Source of the DNA: Psychrobacter sp. JB385
Lineage (GTDB): Bacteria; Pseudomonadota; Gammaproteobacteria; Pseudomonadales; Moraxellaceae
Length of the DNA stretch: 64,000 nucleotides
Direction: 5' to 3'
Assembly (NCBI RefSeq): GCF_900163785.1
Contig: NZ_FUKN01000001.1
Span: forward strand, 186,001 to 250,000
Shown: in pieces, positions 36,038-45,782 of the stretch
Layout: each line of letters begins with the position of its first letter
Position numbering within the stretch: the first letter of the stretch is position 1
Translations under genes and position numbers: made by a program
Notes under the pieces: model-generated
Databases searched by the model: none
Seen by the model: the letters and a program-made list of their open reading frames with translations, nothing else
Told to the model about the DNA's origin: nothing

Positions 36038-36955
36038 ATGAACCAAAGAACCCTAAAAACTGCGATTGCTGTTACAGGTACAGGTCTCCATAGTGGTCAG
36101 CCTGTTGACTTAGAGTTTTATCCGCAGCCAGTGGATACTGGTATTGTTTTCGAGCGCTCTGATATCGAAGGCAGTCAGCCAATCCCAGCCAGTGCCTTTT
36201 TGGTGCAAGATACCATGATGTCGTCAAATCTTGTATTTGGTGGCACTCGTGTTGGCACCGTTGAGCATCTTTTGAGCGCGATTGCTGGACTTGGCATAGA
36301 TAACCTGTTGATTCGTGTTTCTGCCTCAGAAATACCCATCATGGACGGTAGCGCAGCACCTTTTGTTGGATTGCTCCTTGAAGCAGGATTGTGTGAGCAA
36401 GAAGCGGCTAAAAAATTCATTAGAATTGTTCGACCTGTACGTGTGAAAGTCGATGATAAATGGGCAGAACTGCGTCCTTATGACGGCTTTGAGCTAAATT
36501 TTGAAATCGATTTTGATCATCCGGCTATCGATAAAAACTTCCAGCACGCGCAACTGCAGTTTTCTACACAAAACTTCATTGAACAATTAAGCTCAGCACG
36601 TACCTTTGGTTTTTTGCGTGATATTGAGGCAATGCGCCAAAACAACTTAGCGTTAGGCGGTAGCATGGATAATGCAATCGTCATCGACGAAGCAAATGTC
36701 TTGAATGAAGAAGGCTTACGCTTTAATGATGAGTTTGTCCGTCACAAAATTCTAGATGCTTTGGGAGATTTATATTTAATCGGTTATCCAATTTTGGGTC
36801 GCTTTAATGCTTATAAGTCTGGTCATGCGCTAAATAATTTGTTAGTACGTGAAATATTATCTGACCGTGATAATTTTGAAATTGTAACTTTTGATGACAA
36901 TGTAACTTGTCCTATCAAGTATTTACCTTTAGAAGATTTAGCTGTTGAAGGATGA
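36038..36955 (+). CDS. lpxC: UDP-3-O-acyl-N-acetylglucosamine deacetylase LpxC
   Basis: Zinc enzyme performing the committed step of lipid A synthesis. The ATG at 36038 follows GAGAAG. Signatures: TGTGLHSGQPV, TVEHLLSAIAGLGIDN (zinc His), MDGSAAPFVGLL, ARTFGFLRDIE and HKILDALGDLYLIG (zinc His, Asp) plus SGHALNN with the catalytic His. 305 residues is standard. Its turnover is controlled by FtsH, encoded 5 kb downstream; the C terminus (LPLEDLAVEG) lacks the Ala-rich E. coli degron, so that control may differ. Confidence 0.97.
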   Translation: MNQRTLKTAIAVTGTGLHSGQPVDLEFYPQPVDTGIVFERSDIEGSQPIPASAFLVQDTMMSSNLVFGGTRVGTVEHLLSAIAGLGIDNLLIRVSASEIPIMDGSAAPFVGLLLEAGLCEQEAAKKFIRIVRPVRVKVDDKWAELRPYDGFELNFEIDFDHPAIDKNFQHAQLQFSTQNFIEQLSSARTFGFLRDIEAMRQNNLALGGSMDNAIVIDEANVLNEEGLRFNDEFVRHKILDALGDLYLIGYPILGRFNAYKSGHALNNLLVREILSDRDNFEIVTFDDNVTCPIKYLPLEDLAVEG

Positions 36956-37113
36956 ATACAGGAATATACACGAAGTATCGAAACATTTACGCAATATTAC
37001 ATGATCGGTCTATAATTACATTCTTATAATATTCTATATTTTGAATATAAAGATTTAATTATTTTAAAAATTCTACTTCAGGGTAGAGAATACAAAAGCT
37101 ACAGATAGTTTTT

Positions 37114-37169
37114 AAATCATCCATTAGTCATATTCATAATTTGAATGCGACTAATGGATGATTTTTTTT
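37114..37169 (+). terminator. Terminator after lpxC with 16-bp perfect stem
   Basis: AAATCATCCATTAGTC (37114-37129) is exactly complementary to 37149-37164 and a run of eight T follows. The 19-base loop can itself pair (ATTCA/TGAAT). Confidence 0.9.
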
Positions 37170-37253
37170 GTTGGTGACATTACAAAACCCCAGCGTTATT
37201 CGCCAGTTTTTACGAATTTATTTACATAACTTTACATTAAGAAGCCATGATTT

Positions 37254-37769
37254 TTAATCATTTATCAAACGCAAAAGGGCGTTTTTGAGATTTTTATCAG
37301 TGGTGACATGCTCTGCGGCCTGTGATATAGTCCGCTTTGTGTTTTGGCTAAGGGCCTGATTTTCATTGATTTCAAGAGTTTCTGATTTGATCGTTGATAA
37401 TGACGATAATCGTTGAATTGAATGATGATGAGCTGAATTTTTAGCAATTACGACGCGAATTTGTTTGAGTTGTTTAAATGTAATTGATTGCTCTGTTAAC
37501 ACTCGCAAATAAGCACTCTGTAAATAGCGGATATGATTAGCAGCTGTTACAGAGCCAACACTGAGTACGAGTTGCTCAGAAGTGAATCCTACCACCCAAC
37601 AGGTATTTAGGATCTCTTCAGGTAGACAATCTACCAGTAGCTCTTTTATCTCAGCGGTCATTTTTGTATATAGCCGCATATTGTCAGCAAGGGTTTGGGG
37701 TAGCGCACTACCAGCAAAAGCTTGATGATCAATAAGCTTAGCAAGCCGATTAGGTTGTTTTTTTGACAT
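37254..37769 (-). CDS. dciA: DciA-family (DUF721) DnaB helicase operator
   Basis: DciA replaces DnaC in most bacteria as the partner that loads or stimulates the replicative helicase DnaB. The 171-residue protein has the DUF721 domain (about residues 45-115, with LPEEILNTCWVVGFTSEQLVLSVGSV and WVV...SAAW-like pattern; key part WVVGFTSEQLVLSV) and a basic, disordered C-terminal tail. Location beside lpxC on the opposite strand matches pseudomonads, where a DUF721 gene lies between lpxC and secA. No dnaC is seen. The start lacks a strong ribosome site. Confidence 0.8.
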   Translation of the reverse strand: MSKKQPNRLAKLIDHQAFAGSALPQTLADNMRLYTKMTAEIKELLVDCLPEEILNTCWVVGFTSEQLVLSVGSVTAANHIRYLQSAYLRVLTEQSITFKQLKQIRVVIAKNSAHHHSIQRLSSLSTIKSETLEINENQALSQNTKRTISQAAEHVTTDKNLKNALLRLIND

Positions 37770-38007
37770 CGCAATGACTCATCTAATGGGTGACAACGTC
37801 GATAGACATGCTAAAAGCAGTATATAACAAACGATTTGTGAGATATTGGACTAGCCCGAGGTAATAAGCGCTAGTCACTATAGAAAAAAGAGTGGGCTGT
37901 TGTAACAAGGATTTTATCATGTTTATTTTGTGATTATATCCTCTAAATTAATTGATGCTTTGTCATGGATGACGAGCGGTCTTGTATTAACAATAGGTAG
38001 TAAATTT

Positions 38008-38736
38008 ATGAAACAAGCTTTATTGCTTTTGTCAGTATTGGGAATGGGTATAGCACAGACAAGTGGTGCTGTCGAAACCACCTTTCAACCGAATAATACC
38101 TTGAGTCATACCATCACAAATATTTCTACTTCTGCGAACTATGGTTCTAGTCGTAACATCTATAGCACTAACAGCGGTGCTCACGTATATAGTAACGATG
38201 AGATCAGCCAAGCTATCGATAACTTGAGTGCCCATGCTAAGCAAAAAGAATATCAGCTTGCATCCTTAACCAGTCGTTTGTCTTATGAGCAGCGCCAGCA
38301 ACAAGCCAGCCGTGTCCCTGATAGTAACTCTGCCCCTGCTATCGCAGCAGCAAGTGCCGCACGAGTAGCACTGTCTAGAAGTTCTGGTTACTGTGCACGC
38401 TACGTACGTAAAGCCCTACAAGCAGCCGGTTACGAATTTACCCCTAATCCATCCGCTTACCAGTACGCCTCACGCGGCACTCTGGCCCAAGCAGGCTTCA
38501 CTAAGATCAGTAACGATATGCAACCCCAGGTTGGTGATGTCGTTGTCTTTAACCGCACTTCAAGCCGTCCTCATGGTCATATCCAAATTTTTGATGGCAA
38601 TACATGGGTGTCTGACTTCCGTCAAAACAGCATCAACCCTTATAGTGGCTCTCATAGTTATACTACATGGCGCGATTCGCAGTACGTTGACGATGCGTCA
38701 GACCGTGGTATCTACCTTGCTATGGCGGATAAATAG
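38008..38736 (+). CDS. Secreted CHAP/NlpC-P60-like cysteine hydrolase
   Basis: A 242-residue exported protein, probably a peptidoglycan peptidase or amidase. The signal peptide (MKQALLLLSVLGMGIAQTSG) is followed by a Ser/Asn-rich region with a short helical stretch (residues 65-100), then a papain-like domain: SGYCARYVRKALQAAGY with candidate catalytic Cys129, GDVVVFNR, and PHGHIQIFDGNTWVSDF with candidate His189/His191 and an Asp. The order Cys-(~60)-His and the GDVVVF strand are those of CHAP/NlpC-P60 enzymes. The ATG at 38008 gives the signal peptide at the very N terminus. A terminator follows. Confidence 0.75.
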   Translation: MKQALLLLSVLGMGIAQTSGAVETTFQPNNTLSHTITNISTSANYGSSRNIYSTNSGAHVYSNDEISQAIDNLSAHAKQKEYQLASLTSRLSYEQRQQQASRVPDSNSAPAIAAASAARVALSRSSGYCARYVRKALQAAGYEFTPNPSAYQYASRGTLAQAGFTKISNDMQPQVGDVVVFNRTSSRPHGHIQIFDGNTWVSDFRQNSINPYSGSHSYTTWRDSQYVDDASDRGIYLAMADK

Positions 38737-38774
38737 TCAGTTAAATTGCTCTTTAAGTCGACCAGTTTCTCCAG

Positions 38775-38810
38775 GCCTAGTAATGTTTTAACATTACTGG
38801 GCTTTTTTTT
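38775..38810 (+). terminator. Terminator after the cysteine hydrolase gene
   Basis: GCCTAGTAATGTT and AACATTACTGGGC pair (one G-U) with a minimal loop, followed by eight T. Confidence 0.88.
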
Positions 38811-38897
38811 GTTTGAATCAGCGCTGTGCGCTAGAGATAAAGTTGAAGAAGGGTTCTGTATTGATTGATAAAAAAGCAATCAGAAAGCAAAATAGAA

Positions 38898-39620
38898 CTA
38901 CCCTTCAAATTTAGACCAGTGATGAGCGTTATGAAAATCAGGTGGTGAGGCATGGCATGGGGCAAAATACAGCGCAGTCTCATTAAACTTTAGAATGACG
39001 CAGGGATGTATGTACTCAATCACAGTGTTATTAAATGCATATTGTTGCTTGGGTAATGGGTTCAAAAGTATGCCAAAACATCGTTCATAACGTGTCAGGG
39101 TAGAAGCTCGCGAGGATTTAATAGATAAAGAGTTATAAGTTGGTGAGCGCTGCAAAGACTCATTAGCCCAGTGAATGCCTACGCGTTCTTGTTTATCTAT
39201 ATGATACAAAGGGGAAGGTGGCAACGTTGAAGGATTGCGATAACTGTCAAACTGATATAGCGCATAACGCCCATCTGGACTGGCGTTGATTTCGACATAG
39301 GACGCTGCATTTTTTGGGTAGCCAGCTTCATCTTTGACTGGGCTGCCTTTAATAAAACACTCAAGGCACGTTTCCTCCCACAGGTAATCAGAAAAGCCCA
39401 CTTGTTTTGTCTGCCAAGTCGGCCAATCAAGTTTGGCAGCCAAAGATGGTGTGGGTACGTCGATGTAATACGTGAGTTGTAAATGCAAGGTTGGTTGGGG
39501 CACAATTTTGGCAGTTACTTGAATGTGAATACGACTGAGTTCGTCCGCAGTCACCCCAATCTTTTGGGCATCATCTACTATGGTGTCAGTGGCAATACAA
39601 AGGGTGAAGGTTTGGCTCAT
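38898..39620 (-). CDS. DOMON-like domain-containing protein
   Basis: A 240-residue protein of the DOMON-like group (type 9 carbohydrate-binding/DOMON fold) found in many proteobacteria. It has no signal peptide. Characteristic blocks are SDYLWEETCLECFIKG, YVEINASPDGRYALYQFDSYR (in part: EINASPDGRYALYQFD) and the C-terminal FHNAHHWSKFEG. The sugar- or heme-binding capacity of this subgroup is unproven and its role unknown. It converges on the hydrolase gene and lies upstream of nothing on its strand until yhbY. Confidence 0.75.
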   Translation of the reverse strand: MSQTFTLCIATDTIVDDAQKIGVTADELSRIHIQVTAKIVPQPTLHLQLTYYIDVPTPSLAAKLDWPTWQTKQVGFSDYLWEETCLECFIKGSPVKDEAGYPKNAASYVEINASPDGRYALYQFDSYRNPSTLPPSPLYHIDKQERVGIHWANESLQRSPTYNSLSIKSSRASTLTRYERCFGILLNPLPKQQYAFNNTVIEYIHPCVILKFNETALYFAPCHASPPDFHNAHHWSKFEG

Positions 39621-39757
39621 AATTTACTCATACTCATAGACACATATGATAAAAGCCGCGAGCATCAAGCAGCGCGGCTTTTAGGGACTATCGTAATCGT
39701 TTGAACAGTTCAGCGATTACAGCATAACATTTCTCAAACTAATATTGTCGTCACGAA

Positions 39758-40069
39758 TTACTGCGCGTGACGTGCCAAATTAGACAGTTTTGGGTTGGCT
39801 TGCGGGTTTTTACGCAATAACAATGCCATACGACCGATTGAGTGAATCAAAGTTGCATTGGCAGCGGCAGCTAGCTCTGCGCCAATGACATCACGTTCTT
39901 CTTTAGTACCGGCTGGTAGTTTTACTTTAATGAGTTCATGATCTGATAAAGCACGATCAATTTCCTCTGCGATAGTCGGGGTAACACCTTTATTGCCAAT
40001 CATAACAATAGGTTTAAGCTCGTGACCAATGCCTCGTAGGCGTTTGATGGTAGCGTTATCGAGTTCCAT
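39758..40069 (-). CDS. yhbY: CRM-domain RNA-binding protein YhbY
   Basis: A 103-residue CRM-domain protein associated with the pre-50S ribosomal subunit. MELDNATIKRLRGIGHELKP, then VMIGNKGVT (the GxxG-type RNA loop, here GNKG) and ELIKVKLPAG match the family. The ATG at 40069 follows GGAA; an upstream in-frame ATG at 40117 would add 16 unlikely residues. It is divergent from rlmE-ftsH, the usual arrangement in gammaproteobacteria. Confidence 0.92.
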   Translation of the reverse strand: MELDNATIKRLRGIGHELKPIVMIGNKGVTPTIAEEIDRALSDHELIKVKLPAGTKEERDVIGAELAAAANATLIHSIGRMALLLRKNPQANPKLSNLARHAQ

Positions 40070-40446
40070 AGAATTTCCAAAGGTTGGTAAAAAATAAAAG
40101 ATGGTGCTATTGGGCACAATTAGTGACTATTATAGATAATCTGAGGGCATCTTGCATGATATCAGCAGGATTTTGCACGATTTTACGTGATGAAAATGTT
40201 AAACTGAATATTTGGTCACATTATAAACGCTATGCTCGGATAAAGCAGTGTTTTCCACAATAGAATTTAACCATTTTAAAACCATCAAACAAATTCATTG
40301 CTCAATGGATAGTATATCTAAAATAATTGAGCGGATATCTTATATAGTTAATGTGAAAAGTCGTTTTTGACCAATACAGTATTTAGTTATTACTCAATAA
40401 TTAATTAACACAGAATGATATTGGTAAAGCAAGAGGAGCAGGTATT
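40070..40446. other. Divergent promoter region yhbY/rlmE
   Basis: About 380 AT-rich bases between divergent genes. I see no RNA gene; only a weak CACG...CGTG repeat near 40177-40190. Confidence 0.4.
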
Positions 40447-41079
40447 TTGGCCACGCGTATTGAAAATAAAAAACTGTCAAAGAGTAGTAGTGCTTGGATG
40501 AAGGAGCATATTGACGATCATTATGTGCAAAAGGCTCAAAAAGATGGTTACCGCGCTCGCGCCGCCTACAAATTGTTAGAGATTAATGAAAAAACCAATT
40601 TGATCAAAAAGGGCATGACGGTGGTAGATTTGGGGAGCGCACCTGGTAGTTGGTCACAAGTCGCCAGCCAGTTGGTGGGCGAAAAAGGCGTTTTGATTGC
40701 TTCTGATATTTTACCCATGGATGCACTGGCCGATGTGATATTTATCCAAGGAGATTTTCGAGAAGCTGACGTATTTGACACGATTATGGCTGAAGTTGGT
40801 GATAGGCAAGTCGATGTGGTATTGTCAGATATGGCACCCAATACCGCAGGCAATAGCGCTATCGATCAGCCGCGAATGATGTACTTATGTGAATTGGCTG
40901 TGGAGTTTGCTTTGGCAACCTTACCACAAGGTGGCGCACTTATTATGAAAGTGTTTCAAGGTGAGGGGATGCAAGAATTACGCAAGCAAATGCAAAATGA
41001 TTTTAGTAAAATTCGTAGTATCAAACCAGGTGCTTCTCGCCCTCGTTCAAAAGAGATGTTTTGGATTGCTATCAAATAG
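40447..41079 (+). CDS. rlmE: 23S rRNA 2'-O-methyltransferase RlmE (FtsJ)
   Basis: Methylates U2552 in the A loop of 23S rRNA. The start is a TTG, supported by AGAGGAG about 8 bases upstream and by alignment with the family N terminus. The SAM site VDLGSAPGSWSQVA and the catalytic tetrad blocks are present: Lys in RARAAYKL, Asp in LSDMAPNTAGN, Lys in LIMKVFQGEG and Glu near the end in RPRSKEMFW. 210 residues is normal. ftsH follows on the same strand after 386 bases. Confidence 0.94.
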   Translation: MATRIENKKLSKSSSAWMKEHIDDHYVQKAQKDGYRARAAYKLLEINEKTNLIKKGMTVVDLGSAPGSWSQVASQLVGEKGVLIASDILPMDALADVIFIQGDFREADVFDTIMAEVGDRQVDVVLSDMAPNTAGNSAIDQPRMMYLCELAVEFALATLPQGGALIMKVFQGEGMQELRKQMQNDFSKIRSIKPGASRPRSKEMFWIAIK

Positions 41080-41465
41080 TTTTAAATTCAATAGGTTGTT
41101 ATCAAAAACCGCCGAAAAATGCGTTACCACACATAGACATTATCGATGTCTAAATCCGCTACAATCGTTAACTGAATAAAATAAAAACTTGCTTGAATTA
41201 TTCAGGCGAGCACCACATATCATGGTATATTAACTTTGTTTCAAACATATGTTTTAGGCAAAGTCGTCTGATAATAAGCGCTTAATACGCTTATCTATGA
41301 TAGATTTATATAGCATGGATTCTGATAACTTGTTAAGACAGGTCGAATACGACATCACAGTCGCACAAGATATATGTTCTGATATTTTTATTAAAGATAA
41401 GTAATACGTTTATAGACGTCACGTGTTTAGTAAACACACCAATAAGTAAGGGATGGGAATAACTA
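41080..41465. other. Spacer rlmE-ftsH
   Basis: About 390 bases, longer than in many relatives. It holds a hairpin CTTGCTTGAAT/ATTCAGGCGAG (41188-41210, G-U pairs) without a T tract. ftsH probably has its own promoter here. Confidence 0.4.
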
Positions 41466-43358
41466 GTGAGCGACATGGTAAAAAATACCTTATTGTGGCT
41501 GGTGGTAATCGGCGTTTTGGTGCTGGTATTCAGTGGTTTTGATCAATCATCTGAGCCAGATAGCCTTAACTACTCTGAGTTTGTGACCGCTGTGTCAGAA
41601 AACCAAGTAGCCAGTGTGGAAATCGATGGCGAGCAGATCACCGGCGAGAAGAAAAATGGTTCATCTTTTGAGACCATTAGACCAGCTGTGACCGACGATC
41701 AGTTGATGCCAATGCTACGTGAGAATCAAGTCGAGGTTCAAGGAACGGCACCGAAGCGTCAAAGCGTGTTAATGCAGTTACTGATAGCAAGTTTCCCAAT
41801 TCTTTTGATTATTGGTTTGTTCTTATTCTTCATGCGTAACATGCAAGGCGGCGCTGGCGGTAAAGGCGGCGGCCCTATGAGCTTTGGTAAGTCAAAAGCC
41901 AAAATGTTGACTGAAGATCAAATCAAGGTCAATTTTGGAGACGTTGCTGGCTGTGAAGAAGCCAAAGAAGAAGTGGTTGAAGTAGTCGACTTCTTACGTG
42001 ATCCGGACAAATTTACCAAGCTTGGTGCGACTATTCCGCGTGGTATTTTGATGGTAGGCCCACCGGGTACTGGTAAGACATTGCTAGCAAGAGCCATTGC
42101 TGGTGAAGCCAAAGTACCGTTCTTTTCGATTTCAGGCTCTGATTTTGTCGAGATGTTCGTGGGTGTAGGTGCTTCGCGTGTACGCGACATGTTTGAACAA
42201 GCGAAGAAAAGTGCCCCTTGTATCATTTTCATCGATGAGATTGATGCAGTTGGTCGTCATCGTGGTTCTGGTACAGGCGGTGGTAATGATGAGCGTGAGC
42301 AAACTTTGAACCAGTTATTGGTTGAGATGGACGGTTTTGAAGGCAATGAGGGCGTTATTATTATTGCTGCAACAAACCGTGCAGATGTACTTGATAAAGC
42401 CCTATTACGTCCAGGTCGTTTTGATCGTCAAGTACAAGTAGGTTTGCCAGATATCAAAGGCCGTGAGCAAATCTTAAAGGTGCATTTGAGAAAGTTGCCA
42501 AATACTATTGGTGTTGATGCAGGGTCTCTTGCCCGCGGTACACCGGGTTTCAGCGGGGCGCAACTTGCTAACCTTGTGAATGAGGCGGCGCTATTTGCTG
42601 CTCGTCGTAACAAGGTCAGTGTCGATATGAATGACTTTGAAGATGCAAAAGACAAGCTGTATATGGGCCCTGAGCGTAAATCTATGGTGATCCGCGAAGA
42701 AGAACGCCGTGCAACCGCTTATCATGAAGCAGGTCATGCATTGGTTGCGGAGTTATTACCAGGAACGGATCCTGTGCATAAAGTTACGATTATGCCGCGC
42801 GGTTTTGCTCTTGGTGTTACATGGCAATTGCCAGAACATGACCAAACCAGTATGTATAAATCAAAAATGCTGAGCGACATTGCTATTTTGTTTGGTGGTC
42901 GTATTGCAGAAGAAGTCTTTATTCATCAGATGTCTACTGGCGCTTCTAATGACTTTGAACGAGCAACTAAAATGGCACGTGCCATGGTCACTAAGTATGG
43001 TATGTCAGATGCGCTTGGTATTATGGTGTATGAAGACGATGACAGCTCGCAAGGTTACTTTGGTGGTAGCCGTACGATTTCAGAGGCTACTCAACAAAAG
43101 GTAGATGATGAAGTACGCCGTATGCTAGAAGAGCAGTACGACATCGCGCGTGAATTGATTGAAGGCAATCAAGAAAAAATGCACGCGATGGTTGATGCTT
43201 TGATGAAATGGGAAACCATTGATCGCGATCAGCTTCAAGATATCTTGGCAGGTGAAGAGCCTCGTCCACCAAGAGTGTATCAACATAACGAAGTGAACTT
43301 GTCAAAAAACGATATTAAAACGTCTGGTTCAACGCCACCACCGTTGCCAGCGATGTAA
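41466..43358 (+). CDS. ftsH: ATP-dependent zinc metalloprotease FtsH
   Basis: Membrane AAA+ protease that degrades misfolded membrane proteins and regulators such as LpxC. Start is GTG ([12 protein letters not shown] after translation), with an ATG three codons on. Two membrane helices (about residues 6-24 and 100-122) flank a periplasmic region; then Walker A GPPGTGKT near residue 197, Walker [13 protein letters not shown], the second-region-of-homology arginines in RPGRFDRQV, and zinc motif HEAGH near residue 419. 630 residues with a short acidic-free C terminus. A strong terminator separates it from folP. Confidence 0.97.
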   Translation: MSDMVKNTLLWLVVIGVLVLVFSGFDQSSEPDSLNYSEFVTAVSENQVASVEIDGEQITGEKKNGSSFETIRPAVTDDQLMPMLRENQVEVQGTAPKRQSVLMQLLIASFPILLIIGLFLFFMRNMQGGAGGKGGGPMSFGKSKAKMLTEDQIKVNFGDVAGCEEAKEEVVEVVDFLRDPDKFTKLGATIPRGILMVGPPGTGKTLLARAIAGEAKVPFFSISGSDFVEMFVGVGASRVRDMFEQAKKSAPCIIFIDEIDAVGRHRGSGTGGGNDEREQTLNQLLVEMDGFEGNEGVIIIAATNRADVLDKALLRPGRFDRQVQVGLPDIKGREQILKVHLRKLPNTIGVDAGSLARGTPGFSGAQLANLVNEAALFAARRNKVSVDMNDFEDAKDKLYMGPERKSMVIREEERRATAYHEAGHALVAELLPGTDPVHKVTIMPRGFALGVTWQLPEHDQTSMYKSKMLSDIAILFGGRIAEEVFIHQMSTGASNDFERATKMARAMVTKYGMSDALGIMVYEDDDSSQGYFGGSRTISEATQQKVDDEVRRMLEEQYDIARELIEGNQEKMHAMVDALMKWETIDRDQLQDILAGEEPRPPRVYQHNEVNLSKNDIKTSGSTPPPLPAM

Positions 43359-43381
43359 ATTGCAATTGATAAATAACTCAT

Positions 43382-43412
43382 AAAAAAGCCCTTTATTATA
43401 AAGGGCTTTTTT
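43382..43412 (+). terminator. Terminator after ftsH
   Basis: Arms AAAAAAGCCCTTT (43382-43394) and AAAGGGCTTTTTT (43400-43412) are perfectly complementary. Confidence 0.92.
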
Positions 43413-43510
43413 ATTGACATCATTTTATGAAGGGTTTAGGACAGAGTAAGATTTACTGGTATCATTGACATAGAAACTATTTACCAAAATATATCTATAA
43501 TGGATTGATA

Positions 43511-44407
43511 ATGTCCCTATTTGAATCATTACCAAAGTATGAAATATCTGGCCGTAATAAAACGCTAGATTTGTCTCAGCCGCATGTGATGGGCATACTT
43601 AATGTCACGCCAGACTCATTTTCAGATGGTGGCCAGTTCACTTCTGTTAATAAAGCAGTGGCTCATTGTCAGCAGATGCTGCAAGAAGGTGCGACTATCA
43701 TCGATATTGGCGGCGAATCTACCCGTCCAAATGCGAGTATCGTGGCTACTAACGATGAGATACAGCGTGTGGTGCCAGTGGTTCAAGCCATTAGACAATA
43801 TTGTGGTGACGAGGTTTGGATATCTATCGATACCAGTAATCCAGCAGTAATGCAGGCAGCATTCGATGCTGGTGCAGACATTTGGAATGATGTGAGGGCG
43901 CTTAGGCGTGAGGGCGCCATAGCATTAGCTGTCAAGCTCGACATACCCGTCATGCTCATGCATATGCGCGGTGAGCCAACTACCATGAATGATCTTGCGC
44001 AATATACAGAGGTGGTCAAAGAAGTAACCGCAGAGCTGAGTGCACGTATTGAGCAAGTCACTGGTCTTGGTGTTAAACGTGAAAACATCATTATCGATCC
44101 AGGCTTTGGCTTTGCTAAGGATTACGAGCATCATTGTGCACTGTTAAAGCACCTTAATGAATTACAAGCATTGGAATTGCCTATGATGTTTGGTATTTCA
44201 CGTAAGCGCTTTCTAGCGGAGGTATTGACCAAAGGTGGCGCGGCGTCGATGGTAACGACACAAGCAGTAGAGCGTGATGCTGTTGGCACTGCGGCAGGAA
44301 TTTTTGCGATACAGCAAGGTGCCTGTATTGTCCGCACCCACAATGTGTCTATGATGCAGCAAGCCGTGGCATTGTGGACACAGCTGGCTGCATATCATCA
44401 GCATTAA
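43511..44407 (+). CDS. folP: Dihydropteroate synthase
   Basis: Condenses p-aminobenzoate with dihydropterin diphosphate in folate synthesis; target of sulfonamides. TIM-barrel signatures: VMGILNVTPDSFSDGGQF, IIDIGGESTRPNA, ISIDTSNPAVMQAAF, NDVRAL and MLMHMRGEP, DPGFGFAKDYEHH, GISRKRFL. About 298 residues from the ATG at 43511 (a TTG at 43505 is alternative). The ftsH-folP order is usual, but the expected glmM does not follow. Confidence 0.95.
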   Translation: MSLFESLPKYEISGRNKTLDLSQPHVMGILNVTPDSFSDGGQFTSVNKAVAHCQQMLQEGATIIDIGGESTRPNASIVATNDEIQRVVPVVQAIRQYCGDEVWISIDTSNPAVMQAAFDAGADIWNDVRALRREGAIALAVKLDIPVMLMHMRGEPTTMNDLAQYTEVVKEVTAELSARIEQVTGLGVKRENIIIDPGFGFAKDYEHHCALLKHLNELQALELPMMFGISRKRFLAEVLTKGGAASMVTTQAVERDAVGTAAGIFAIQQGACIVRTHNVSMMQQAVALWTQLAAYHQH

Positions 44408-44710
44408 TCTTAATTTTTGGTGGTAGATGCAGTGAACAGAGGTAGCAAGTGTTTGCTTTAACCATGGTCTCTCGCCAAATTTATAATCTGACCTTGAGAA
44501 CTATATTCTATTTACTTTAAAAATGAGACGGTGCGACTAAGATAAATGTTACGCTGTCCTCGTGTCAGCAGGATGTAAGGAAAATTTATACTAGTCGCTC
44601 GTTCTCCTCAACATATCGGTTTTATGTCAAACTGGCTATAATGTCCTATCAATTTCTAGTGTTCTATTACAGTCATTACCAATCATAATCTGAATAAACG
44701 AGACTCCTCT
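44408..44710. other. Spacer folP-sdhE with probable promoter
   Basis: About 300 bases. A TATAAT at 44637-44642, 69 bases before the sdhE start, is the best promoter candidate; its -35 region is poor. No gene is seen. Confidence 0.4.
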
Positions 44711-44992
44711 ATGACCATACCTTCTCAACCAGAACCCACCAATGAACAACGCCGTATTATTTACCAAGCACGTCGCGGATTAAAAGAGTTGGATTTTTAT
44801 ATTGATCCTTATGTAAAAGAGCTATACCTAACAGCAGAGCCAGCTGAACAAGAAATATTTGCACAGATGCTAACGCATGAAGACCCTGACCTGTTGGATT
44901 ATTTTACTAATCAAAATCGTCCAGAAGATGATGCCATGTGGGCATTGGTAAATAAGATTAAAACTTGGCGTCATACCAAAGACTTAATGTAG
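44711..44992 (+). CDS. sdhE: FAD assembly factor SdhE
   Basis: Small five-helix protein that promotes covalent attachment of FAD to SdhA and FrdA. RARRGLKELD near residues 19-28 (seen as YQARRGLKELDF) carries the RGxxE motif needed for flavinylation; ILTHEDPDLLDYF is the second family block. 93 residues is typical. The following gene looks like ygfX, the usual partner. Old annotations call this pair CptB/CptA antitoxin/toxin. Confidence 0.92.
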   Translation: MTIPSQPEPTNEQRRIIYQARRGLKELDFYIDPYVKELYLTAEPAEQEIFAQMLTHEDPDLLDYFTNQNRPEDDAMWALVNKIKTWRHTKDLM

Positions 44993-45092
44993 TTCTATGT
45001 CTTTGGTAGTAAATCGCGGTGTACTAGTGCTAGATTGGCAGTCACAAGTGCTTAGCTAGCTTATTGGCTTAACCTTTTATCAGCCCTTAATT

Positions 45093-45548
45093 ATGAATTC
45101 AACACCTTCTTTACGTATTGATACAGCCATTCAGCCAACCAGCTCGTTGCGTTTTCTGCTATATGGTGGGTTAGGCAGTATAATGGGACTGCTAGCATGG
45201 CTTGCTCCTTTATTCTTATGGCAGTATGTACTTTTATTGATTGTGGTCACAGTAGTGACAGTCTATTTAGCCTTCTCACGTCCGATACCCTTACATTTTA
45301 GTCAGCCGCCGCTTAGCCACCGTCTGGACAAACACTGGCAGTTACTTATCAGAACCAGTCGCGGTGATGAGCTGTGGCAAGCGCAACTGGTCGCTATCCA
45401 TGGTTGTCGATGGGCCGTAAGCCTTGAGTTCATTATCGTAGAGCCTTATAGACGCCCGCTAGCAATCACTGTATTTCGCGATCAAGTAAGCGTCAATCAA
45501 TGGCGTGAGCTGGGTGTTTTAGCCAATATAAGTACTAATAAAACCTAA
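45093..45548 (+). CDS. YgfX/CptA-like membrane protein
   Basis: A 151-residue protein in the ygfX position after sdhE. Two closely spaced membrane helices (about residues 20-62) are followed by a small soluble domain ending VFRDQVSVNQWRELGVL, which matches the conserved C-terminal phrase of YgfX family proteins. YgfX has been described as an inner-membrane partner of SdhE and as a cell-shape toxin; sequence alone cannot say which applies. No good ribosome site is visible before the ATG. Confidence 0.7.
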   Translation: MNSTPSLRIDTAIQPTSSLRFLLYGGLGSIMGLLAWLAPLFLWQYVLLLIVVTVVTVYLAFSRPIPLHFSQPPLSHRLDKHWQLLIRTSRGDELWQAQLVAIHGCRWAVSLEFIIVEPYRRPLAITVFRDQVSVNQWRELGVLANISTNKT

Positions 45549-45782
45549 CGCTCAACTCTTCTATCACTTTAAAACTTACTTCCCCCTTGCGTGAGCTTAC
45601 GAAGCCCTACATGTCATAACAAAATACCTATCTTGAAGTTAAAATAGATTTGTTATATTGCATACAGCAGATGAATCAATACGATAGCTACCGTTTAGGC
45701 AGCTATGGATGAGAGATTGATATCTTAAAATATAATGATGGTTTCTCTGTAACAAATACTAGAATAAACAAAGGAGTAGAAG

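Noticed and set aside
44711..45548. Type IV toxin-antitoxin system (CptB/CptA)
   Set aside because: The first gene is clearly the FAD assembly factor SdhE with its RGxxE motif; the toxin-antitoxin label is a historical annotation and not needed to explain the pair.
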